This document shows positions 1 to 5,668 of a stretch of DNA of 13,218 bases, piece by piece; position 1 is the first letter of the stretch; each line of letters opens with the position of its first letter. A program made the translations under genes and the position numbers. Under the pieces are notes generated by a model. The model saw only the letters and a list, made by a program, of their open reading frames with translations. It did no database searches and was not told the DNA's origin. The DNA is from an uncultured Oscillospiraceae bacterium (GTDB taxonomy: Bacteria; Bacillota; Clostridia; Oscillospirales; Oscillospiraceae), in the NCBI GenBank assembly GCA_934661735.1, contig CAKUJN010000057.1:1-13218 (forward strand), written 5' to 3'.

Positions 1-45
1 AGCCTATAGGCTCAGCCCGGGTCATGCCCCAAGGGGGCTAGTGCA
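1..45. repeat. cluster of short palindromes at left edge
   Basis: Bases 1-12 form the perfect palindrome AGCCTATAGGCT. Bases 26-30 (GCCCC) pair with 34-38 (GGGGC) around a three-base loop, and CCCGGG lies between them. Together with the 10-bp hairpin at 46-68 this gives several adjacent stem-loops in under 70 bases, the look of a REP-type palindromic repeat or the end of an IS200/IS605-like element. No transposase is in view and the left side is cut by the window edge, so the identity is open. Confidence 0.4.
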
Positions 46-68
46 AACCACCGGCACGGCCGGTGGTT
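46..68 (-). terminator. hairpin, probable terminator of the short Na/Pi transporter gene
   Basis: AACCACCGGC (46-55) pairs perfectly over 10 bp with GCCGGTGGTT (59-68) around an ACG loop. It lies 24 bases past the stop codon of the minus-strand transporter gene. Read on the minus strand the stem is followed by only a short T run (TTTGCAC), so termination could be inefficient or Rho-assisted. The stem may also belong to the palindrome cluster to its left. Confidence 0.5.
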
Positions 69-92
69 ATGATTATGAGTCGGGCGGGGCAG

Positions 93-1106
93 TCAGCCGT
101 ATCCCAGCGGCCCTCCGGGGACTGCGGGTTTGGAGGGCTCCGGAACCAGATACAGTACCAGACGCTCCAGAAGCGGCGCAGCGGGGAGAAAGAGCGCCGT
201 GCAGAACAGGTTGAACAGCGTATGCGCCGCGGCGATTGATGGGGCGCCGGCCGCCGCATCCAGAAACGGAAGCGGATGGAAAAGCTTCAGAATGGCAAGA
301 AGCGCCAGCGCCAGCACGGAGCCGAAAAGATTGACGCACAGGTGAATCAGCGCCGCGCGGCGCGCGCTGCGGCCGGCGGCGGCCGAACTGATCAGCGCGG
401 TGAGGCAGGTGCCGATGTTCTGACCCAGTACGATCGGAATTGCCGCGCCAAGCGGCAGCTGTCCCGTGGCGGCCAGCGCCTGCAAGATCCCGACGGAGGC
501 GGAGGAGGATTGCAGCACGGCGGTCAGCAGCGCGCCGGCCAGAAGTCCCGTCAGCGGCGAGCTGCACGCGAGCAGAAGATTGCGGAAAAACGGGAGATCG
601 CCAAGGACGCCCGCCGCGTCCAGCATCAGCTGCATACCGGTCATCATAATGGCAAAGCCGAGCAGAAGCTGTCCCGCATCTCTGCGGCGCGGCGCGCGGC
701 GCAGATAGAGAACGATTCCCGCCAGCGCCGACAGCGGTGTCAGTACGGCAGGGGAGAGCAGGCGCAGCAGCGGGCTCTGCGCGTCCAGAATGCTCAGACT
801 GATCAGCCACGGCGTGACGGTTGTCCCGACGTTTGCGCCCAGAATGATATGAATCGCCTGCCGCAGCGTCAGGACACCCGCGCCAGTGAAGCTTACGGTC
901 ATGACGGTGACGGCAGTGGACGACTGCATCAGCGCAGTGACGCTCAGGCCCGTCAGAAAGCCGCCAAGAGGGGCGGCGGCAACGCGGCTGAGCCGCCGCT
1001 GCAGCGCGGGACCGGCACGCCGCTCCAGCGCCGCGCCGCTCAGACTGATGCCGAACAGAAACAGGCTCAGCCCGCCGAGCAGACGCAGACAGTCCAATAT
1101 GATCAT
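93..1106 (-). CDS. Na+/phosphate cotransporter family protein, short form without PhoU domain
   Basis: A 337-residue membrane protein of the Na/Pi cotransporter (NptA/PNaS) family, expected to bring phosphate or a related anion into the cell with sodium. The family's inverted-repeat QSS motifs are both intact: QSST at residues 61-64 and QSSS at 199-202. So are the partner motifs GANVGTT (90-96) and GQNIGTC (228-234). Long hydrophobic segments cover almost the whole length. The protein ends about where the membrane part of the 591-residue paralogue at 3726-5501 ends, so the cytoplasmic PhoU-like domain is absent and there is no sign of a frameshift remnant. The start is set by GGGAGG at 1115-1120, 8 bases ahead of ATG. 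It follows phoR on the same strand, but a strong terminator lies between, so it is probably transcribed separately or by read-through; only a weak -10-like TATACT (1139-1144) was seen. The family call is secure; the substrate is inferred. Confidence 0.88.
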   Translation of the reverse strand: MIILDCLRLLGGLSLFLFGISLSGAALERRAGPALQRRLSRVAAAPLGGFLTGLSVTALMQSSTAVTVMTVSFTGAGVLTLRQAIHIILGANVGTTVTPWLISLSILDAQSPLLRLLSPAVLTPLSALAGIVLYLRRAPRRRDAGQLLLGFAIMMTGMQLMLDAAGVLGDLPFFRNLLLACSSPLTGLLAGALLTAVLQSSSASVGILQALAATGQLPLGAAIPIVLGQNIGTCLTALISSAAAGRSARRAALIHLCVNLFGSVLALALLAILKLFHPLPFLDAAAGAPSIAAAHTLFNLFCTALFLPAAPLLERLVLYLVPEPSKPAVPGGPLGYG

Positions 1107-1167
1107 GCGGCAATCCTCCCAGACAAGCGGTATGGTGCAGTATATGCCGCGTCAGGGAAAATCAGAA

Positions 1168-1208
1168 GGAAGAACAAATGCCGGCCGTGCGGGATGCACA
1201 GCCGGCAT
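1168..1208 (-). terminator. Rho-independent terminator after phoR
   Basis: On the minus strand ATGCCGGCTGTGC (1208-1196) pairs with GCACGGCCGGCAT (1190-1178), giving a 13-bp stem with one U-G wobble and a five-base loop. The T-rich tail TTTGTTCTT follows (1177-1169). It begins a few bases past the phoR stop and should end most phoB-phoR transcripts before the short transporter gene. Confidence 0.85.
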
Positions 1209-1212
1209 ACGT

Positions 1213-2880
1213 TTATTTTTCAAGCTCATGCGCGGGAAAGATAATGGAAATGGTGGTGCCGCGGCCCTCCTCGCTTTTCAGGTCGATGCGCGCGCCGTGA
1301 TACTGCGCCGCGTGCTTGACGATCGACAGGCCGAGGCCCGTGCCGCCCAGCGCCTTGGAGTGGCTCTTGTCCACGCGGTAGAAGCGCTCGAATACACGGC
1401 TCTGGTGCGCATAGGGGATGCCGATGCCGGTGTCGCTGACGCGGAGAATCAGCTCTGCGCCGTTTTCCGTAAAGCTGACGGTGACGCTCCCGCCGTCGCG
1501 GTTGTATTTGATGGCGTTGTCGCAGAGATTGTACAGCATTTCGTTCAGCAACTGTCCGACGCCCTGCACGCTTGCGTGCACGCCGGTCAGTTCCATGGTC
1601 ACGCCGCGCTTCTGCGCGGTGGGCTGGAGGCTGGCCAGAACGCTCTGCGCCAGCGGCCAGAGCTCGACACGCTGAAGCTCCGGTGTGACGGCTCCCTCGT
1701 CCAGACGGGAGAGCTTGATGATATCGTTGACCAGATCCAGCAGACGACGCGATTCGCGGTAGATATCGCCGGAGAATTCCGGCACCTTTTCCGGCTGGAC
1801 CAGTCCGGCCTGCAAGAGCTCGGCAAAACCGCAGATCGAGGTCAGCGGCGTTTTCAGCTCATGCGAAACATTGGCCGAAAATTCGCGCCGCAGCGCCTCG
1901 CGCTGCTCACGCTCAGTCACGTCCATCAGAAGCAGGACTGCGCCCGCCGTATGCGGCCCCGAGAGCACGGCGTTTGCGATGATCTGCCACGCAGAGCTGT
2001 GCTGCCGCAGCAGAAGCTCGGCGTGACCGCCGGAAAGCGCGGTCTGGACGGCTTGCAGGACCTCGGGATCGCTGTTCAGCTGAAGCAGGCTGCCGTGCTC
2101 CTGATCGGGCGGGATGGAAAGCAGCTGCATGGCGCTGTGGTTGCTGGACAGAATTTCGCCCTTGCTGTCCAGCAGCACAAAGCCCTCGCGCATGTTTTCG
2201 GTGACAGCGGTGAATTCCTGCTGCCGCAGGCTCAGCTCCTCCATCTGGCGGCGGATGGTGCGCATCTGCTCCTGAAGCCGTGCAATCAGCGGCTCAAGCT
2301 CCTGATAGGCATCGTTCGTGTTCGGGTCGTCAACGTCAATGGCGTTGATAGGGCGTGTAATCTGCTTGGCCAGACGGAACGCCATCACGCCGCACAGCAG
2401 AAGCACCAGAACAATGACCCACGCGATGGGCCCCAGCAGTACGCGCAGCATGGAAAGCAGCGAGGTTTGCTGCGAACAGACGCGAAGAATGTTTCCATCC
2501 GACATTTGCAGCGCATAATAATAGATGCGGCCGCCCCGTGAGGTGCGGACGGCCTTTCCGCTTCCGTCGATCAGCGCCTGCGCGGCCTCGTCCGGCACAG
2601 CGCCGCCGGAGTCGGCAGAGTCCGCGTCGGGCGCGCTGTCATAATAAACCGTGCCGTCCGGCGTAAACAGCGTGACGCGGCTGGAATCGTCCGACAGGAC
2701 GTCCAGACACGACGGACCAGCCTCGCCCACAGCGGCGGAGAGAACGGAGGCCTCGCTGGCCAGACGCTCGAACACCTGATCTTCAAAGTTGCCGACCAGA
2801 ACGGCGGAGAACAGAAGCGAGCAGATCAGAAGAACAAAAATGCCGACCAGAAAGGCGTTGCGAAAAATTTTACCGGTCAT
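1213..2880 (-). CDS. phoR: PhoR-type sensor histidine kinase
   Basis: A 555-residue membrane sensor kinase that should phosphorylate the response regulator encoded just upstream. Visible order: transmembrane segment about 10-31; extracytoplasmic loop about 32-140; second transmembrane segment about 142-170 followed by a short HAMP-like linker (ITRPI); a helical stretch 190-225; a PAS-like domain about 225-320; a HisKA box with phospho-acceptor His340 in VSHELKTPLTS; then the ATPase domain with N box NLCDNAIKYN (451-460), G1 DTGIG (483-487) and G2 GGTGLGLS (512-519). This architecture is that of the Gram-positive PhoR/ResE/VicK type. The ATG overlaps the phoB stop (ATGA) and is preceded by GGAGGC inside the end of phoB, so the two are translationally coupled. 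The phosphate assignment comes from domain layout and from the flanking phosphate transporters. The family is certain; the signal is likely but inferred. Confidence 0.9.
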   Translation of the reverse strand: MTGKIFRNAFLVGIFVLLICSLLFSAVLVGNFEDQVFERLASEASVLSAAVGEAGPSCLDVLSDDSSRVTLFTPDGTVYYDSAPDADSADSGGAVPDEAAQALIDGSGKAVRTSRGGRIYYYALQMSDGNILRVCSQQTSLLSMLRVLLGPIAWVIVLVLLLCGVMAFRLAKQITRPINAIDVDDPNTNDAYQELEPLIARLQEQMRTIRRQMEELSLRQQEFTAVTENMREGFVLLDSKGEILSSNHSAMQLLSIPPDQEHGSLLQLNSDPEVLQAVQTALSGGHAELLLRQHSSAWQIIANAVLSGPHTAGAVLLLMDVTEREQREALRREFSANVSHELKTPLTSICGFAELLQAGLVQPEKVPEFSGDIYRESRRLLDLVNDIIKLSRLDEGAVTPELQRVELWPLAQSVLASLQPTAQKRGVTMELTGVHASVQGVGQLLNEMLYNLCDNAIKYNRDGGSVTVSFTENGAELILRVSDTGIGIPYAHQSRVFERFYRVDKSHSKALGGTGLGLSIVKHAAQYHGARIDLKSEEGRGTTISIIFPAHELEK

Positions 2881-3554
2881 TTGCCGCCTCCGATCTTATA
2901 GCCCACGCCGCGGATGGTTTCAATCACGCTTCCGGCCTCGCCCAGCTTGACGCGCAGCGTCCGGATGTGAACGTCCAGCGTCCGGTTTTCCCGGTCGCAG
3001 TCCAGTCCCCAGACCTTGTCCATCAGCGTGCCGCGCGTGAGGACAAGTCCCTGATTTTCCGCGAGCAGGCACAGAAGTTCAAATTCCTTGTAGGTCAGCT
3101 GCACGTCGCGGCCGGAGACCTGTACGATGTGCCGCTCGGGACAGAGGCGCAGCGCGCCGATGCGATATTCGGCCGGCGCGGGCGGCGCGGGCTCGGCGCG
3201 GCGCAGGACGGCGCGGACGCGCGCAACCAGCTCCATCATGCCGAACGGCTTGGAGACAAAGTCGTCCGCGCCGTTGTCCAGCGTGATGACGCGGTCATAT
3301 TCGGCATTTTTTGCCGTCAGCATGATGACCGGCAGACGGCGCGTGGAGACGCCCTTGCGCAGCCGGCGCAGGACGCTCAGTCCGTCCTCCTCCGGCAGCA
3401 TGATATCCAGCAGCACCAGCTCCGGCAGTGCCTCGCCCATGGCGCGCCAGAACTCGGACGGCAGGGCGAAGCCCTTTGCCGCGTAGCCCTGGCTTTCCAG
3501 ACCATAGATCACAAGCTTGCGGATGCTGTCGTCGTCCTCCAGCAGATAAATCAT
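2877..3554 (-). CDS. phoB: PhoB/PhoP-type response regulator (OmpR family)
   Basis: A 225-residue two-component transcription factor. The receiver domain occupies about residues 1-115, with the acidic pocket Glu6-Asp7-Asp8, phospho-acceptor Asp50 (LVLLDIMLP), Thr80 and Lys102 (SKPFG). A winged-helix DNA-binding domain of the OmpR/PhoB class follows at about 130-222, including a typical recognition region (ENRTLDVHIRTLRVKLG) and wing (VIETIRGVGYKI). The start is supported by GGAGGC 7 bases ahead of ATG. It is the first gene of the phoB-phoR pair, with a 4-bp overlap, and diverges from a PhoU-containing Na/Pi transporter. The intergenic region carries a Pho-box-like repeat, so autoregulation and control of the divergent gene are plausible. 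In Gram-positives this protein is often named PhoP. The OmpR-family call is certain and the phosphate role probable. Confidence 0.9.
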   Translation of the reverse strand: MIYLLEDDDSIRKLVIYGLESQGYAAKGFALPSEFWRAMGEALPELVLLDIMLPEEDGLSVLRRLRKGVSTRRLPVIMLTAKNAEYDRVITLDNGADDFVSKPFGMMELVARVRAVLRRAEPAPPAPAEYRIGALRLCPERHIVQVSGRDVQLTYKEFELLCLLAENQGLVLTRGTLMDKVWGLDCDRENRTLDVHIRTLRVKLGEAGSVIETIRGVGYKIGGGK

Positions 3555-3581
3555 GCGTGCCGCCTCCGGTTTCCAGAATTA

Positions 3582-3598
3582 CCGGCCATACAGGCCGG
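3582..3598 (-). other. hairpin in the phoB leader
   Basis: CCGGCC (3582-3587) pairs with GGCCGG (3593-3598) around a five-base loop. Because the predicted phoB transcript starts near 3601, this stem would sit almost at the 5' end of the mRNA, 27 bases ahead of the start codon. It may protect the 5' end; no T tract follows, so it is not a terminator. Confidence 0.5.
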
Positions 3599-3607
3599 AG
3601 CATGTTC

Positions 3608-3636
3608 AGTTTACGCGAAAAAACGCAAAATTGCAA
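3608..3636 (-). promoter_or_regulatory. phoB promoter
   Basis: On the minus strand TTGCAA (3636-3631) is followed after exactly 17 bases by TAAACT (3613-3608). Each hexamer matches the sigma-A consensus at four or five positions. The predicted start is about 3601, giving a leader of roughly 47 bases. TTGCAA is its own reverse complement and is also the -35 candidate of the divergent transporter gene. Confidence 0.65.
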
Positions 3637-3660
3637 GATTTAACATAGATTTAATATAAT
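3631..3660 (+). promoter_or_regulatory. promoter of the PhoU-containing Na/Pi transporter
   Basis: TTGCAA (3631-3636), an 18-base spacer and a perfect TATAAT (3655-3660) give a sigma-A-type promoter pointing toward the transporter gene. The predicted start is near 3667, with a leader of about 60 bases. The -35 is weak and the spacer is filled by the Pho-box-like repeat, which suits an activated promoter. Confidence 0.68.
3640..3656 (+). promoter_or_regulatory. candidate Pho box (PhoB/PhoP binding site)
   Basis: TTAACA (3640-3645), five bases (TAGAT), then TTAATA (3651-3656) form two direct hexamers with an 11-bp period. This is the spacing and sequence style of Bacillus-type PhoP boxes (TTAACA-like repeats every 11 bp). 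Only two good units are visible. The one further upstream is poor (AATTGC at 3629-3634) and the one downstream is CTATAC. It sits between the two divergent promoters next to the gene for its presumed regulator. Confidence 0.55.
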
Positions 3661-3725
3661 GCTATACAAGAATTTAAGGTTCGGGCGGTATTCTGAAGAT
3701 GATCACAATGGGGAGGAATGGGCAG

Positions 3726-5501
3726 ATGGGAATCAGCAATATCATTTCGCTGCTCAGCGGCGTGGCGCTTTTCCTGTTCGGCATGGCGCTGATGGGCGAC
3801 GGGCTGAAAAAGGTCGCGGGCAATAAGCTGGAGGTCGTGCTGTACCGGCTGACCAGCACGCCGCTCAAGGGCTTCCTGCTTGGCACGGGCGTGACGGCGG
3901 TGATCCAGTCCTCCTCGGCGACGTCCGTCATGGTCGTCGGTTTTGTCAACTCGGGCATGATGAAGGTGCGGCAGGCAATCGGCATTGTGTTGGGCGCGAT
4001 TCTCGGCACCAGCATCACCGGCTGGGTGCTCTGCCTGTCCGAGCTTGGCGGCGGAAGCAGCGGCGGCTGGGTCGAGCTGTTTTCCACCGCGACGCTGACG
4101 GGTGTGATTTCGGTTGCGGGCATTGTGCTGCGCATGTTCTCGCACAGCCAGTCGCGCCGCCACATCGGCGATATTCTGATGGGCTTTGCCGTTCTGATGT
4201 TCGGCATGAGCGCCATGAGCGAGGCGGTTTCGCCCCTGCGCGAAAGCCCTGTGTTTATTCAGTTTCTGGTGCATCTGTCCAATCCGCTGCTGGGCATTCT
4301 GTTTGGCATTGTCTTTACCAGCGTGATTCAAAGCGCCTCGGCAGCGGTCGGTATTCTGCAGGCGCTGGCCTCGACGGGCGTAATTGACTTTGCCATGGCG
4401 TTTCCGGTTATCATGGGCATCGCCATCGGTGCGGCGGTGCCGGTCCTGATTTCGGCCATCGGCGCAAATGTGGACGGCAGGCGCACGGCGCTGGTCTATC
4501 TGGTGGTTGAGACGGTCGGCGTCATTTTCTGGGCCGCGGTATTCTATATCGCAAACGCCGCGTTCCATTTCTCTTTCCTGAGTATGCCCATGACGGCCGT
4601 CAGCATCGCGGCGCTCAATACGCTGTTCCGTCTGGTCAAGGTGCTGATTCTGATGCCGTTTATCGACGTGATCGAGGCGCTGGTCAACTTCCTGATTCCC
4701 GACAGAGGCGGCGCGCGCAAGCAGCCGGAGCTGATGCAGCTGGAGGAGCGCTTTCTTCAGCATCCGGCGCTGGCCATTGAGCAAAGCCGCATCTGCATCA
4801 ATGCCATGGCGGCGGAGGCGCGGGAAAACCTGTTTGAGGCGTTCAAGCTCCGCAAGGACTATTCCGACACAGGCTTTGACGAGGTCGAGCGGATGGAATC
4901 GACCGTCGACCGCTATGAGGATACGCTCGGCTCATATCTGGTCAAGCTGACTGGCCGCGAAATGAGCGACGTGCAGAACGAGGAGGTATCCAAGTTCCTG
5001 CACACGCTGTCCGATTTTGAACGGATTTCGGACCATGCGCTGAACATTGCGGAAAATGCAAAGGAAATTCATGAAAAGGCGCTGGACTTCTCGCCGCAGG
5101 CACAGAAGGATCTGAATGTCATCGAGTCGGCGGTCATGGAGATTGTGCGGCTGACGATTGAGTCGTTTATCCGCAACGATGTGGAAATGGCCAAGCACGT
5201 CGAGCCGCTGGAGGAGCTGATCGACAACCTCTGCGATGAGATCAAGCTGCGCCATGTCGACCGGCTTCAGCACGGCATCTGCACGATTCAGCTGGGGTTC
5301 GTGTTCAACGACCTGCTGACGAACTATGAGCGTGTGGCCGATCACTGCTCCAACATCGCCGTCGCGATGATCGAGCTGGAATCCGACCTGTTTGACACGC
5401 ACGAATATCTCAACAGCGTCAAGGAGTTGAAATCCGGCAGCTTTACACGTCTGTATGAGGATTACAGCCGGAAATTCCGTCTGGACGAGGGCAGGCAGTA
5501 A
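3726..5501 (+). CDS. Na+/phosphate cotransporter with C-terminal PhoU-like domain
   Basis: A 591-residue Na/Pi cotransporter family protein. The membrane part covers about residues 1-325 and carries two repeats; a cytoplasmic PhoU-like helical domain runs from about 340 to 560. The PhoU metal-site signatures are FERISDH (431-437) and YERVADH (534-540). The first repeat has QSSSATS at 61-67. The second reads QSASAA (202-207), and the usual GxN motifs read GAILGTS (90-96) and GIAIGAA (231-237), so both conserved asparagines are missing. GGGAGG at 3711-3716, 9 bases ahead, selects the ATG at 3726; the in-frame ATG codons at 3699 and 3708 have no good site and 3708 overlaps the Shine-Dalgarno. 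Expected role: sodium-driven phosphate uptake at the membrane, with the PhoU domain possibly gating transport or informing PhoR. It diverges from phoB behind a Pho-box-like repeat. Confidence 0.92.
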   Translation: MGISNIISLLSGVALFLFGMALMGDGLKKVAGNKLEVVLYRLTSTPLKGFLLGTGVTAVIQSSSATSVMVVGFVNSGMMKVRQAIGIVLGAILGTSITGWVLCLSELGGGSSGGWVELFSTATLTGVISVAGIVLRMFSHSQSRRHIGDILMGFAVLMFGMSAMSEAVSPLRESPVFIQFLVHLSNPLLGILFGIVFTSVIQSASAAVGILQALASTGVIDFAMAFPVIMGIAIGAAVPVLISAIGANVDGRRTALVYLVVETVGVIFWAAVFYIANAAFHFSFLSMPMTAVSIAALNTLFRLVKVLILMPFIDVIEALVNFLIPDRGGARKQPELMQLEERFLQHPALAIEQSRICINAMAAEARENLFEAFKLRKDYSDTGFDEVERMESTVDRYEDTLGSYLVKLTGREMSDVQNEEVSKFLHTLSDFERISDHALNIAENAKEIHEKALDFSPQAQKDLNVIESAVMEIVRLTIESFIRNDVEMAKHVEPLEELIDNLCDEIKLRHVDRLQHGICTIQLGFVFNDLLTNYERVADHCSNIAVAMIELESDLFDTHEYLNSVKELKSGSFTRLYEDYSRKFRLDEGRQ

Positions 5502-5533
5502 AAGTGTGCGCATCCAGAAAGCCGTATTGCAGA

Positions 5534-5569
5534 GCGTCCTTCACGCCGGCAGGCGTGGAGGGCGCTTTT
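5534..5569 (+). terminator. terminator of the PhoU-containing transporter gene
   Basis: Bases 5534-5547 (GCGTCCTTCACGCC) pair with 5552-5565 (GGCGTGGAGGGCGC) over 14 positions, two of them U-G wobbles, around the loop GGCA. TTTT follows at 5566-5569. It starts about 33 bases after the stop codon, a classic intrinsic terminator layout. Confidence 0.85.
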
Positions 5570-5618
5570 GTATAGGGCGGAGCCTTCCACGCACGTTTGC
5601 CGTGCGGCCGGAAAATGC

Positions 5619-5656
5619 AAAAACCTGTCCGAGGCATACCTCGGACAGGATTTTTT
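5619..5656. terminator. bidirectional terminator between convergent genes
   Basis: CCTGTCCGAGG (5624-5634) pairs perfectly with CCTCGGACAGG (5639-5649) around the loop CATA. An A run (5619-5623) lies on one side and ATTTTTT (5650-5656) on the other, so the stem is followed by a T tract on either strand. On the minus strand it lies just past the stop of the ABC exporter operon; on the plus strand it backs up the terminator at 5534-5569. A 6-bp hairpin (CGCACG/CGTGCG, 5590-5606) lies between the two. Confidence 0.88.
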
Positions 5657-5668
5657 GCAGAATTCCGG

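Noticed and set aside
276..1244. 322-codon open frame opposite the short Na/Pi transporter gene
   Set aside because: Low-complexity Arg/Gln/Ala translation antisense to a clear membrane protein, without a start signal.
886..2541. 551-codon open frame on the plus strand opposite phoR
   Set aside because: It is antisense to a kinase whose motifs are all in place. The translation is rich in Gln, Ala and Arg with no domain, as expected for the mirror frame of GC-rich coding DNA, and there is no ribosome binding site.
3699..3725. Upstream start for the PhoU-containing transporter
   Set aside because: The ATG at 3699 lacks a good Shine-Dalgarno, and the strong GGGAGG at 3711-3716 is correctly spaced only for the ATG at 3726.
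3651..4784. 377-codon minus-strand frame opposite the full-length Na/Pi transporter
   Set aside because: His/Arg/Gln-rich shadow of a gene with strong family motifs on the plus strand; it also runs through the divergent promoter.
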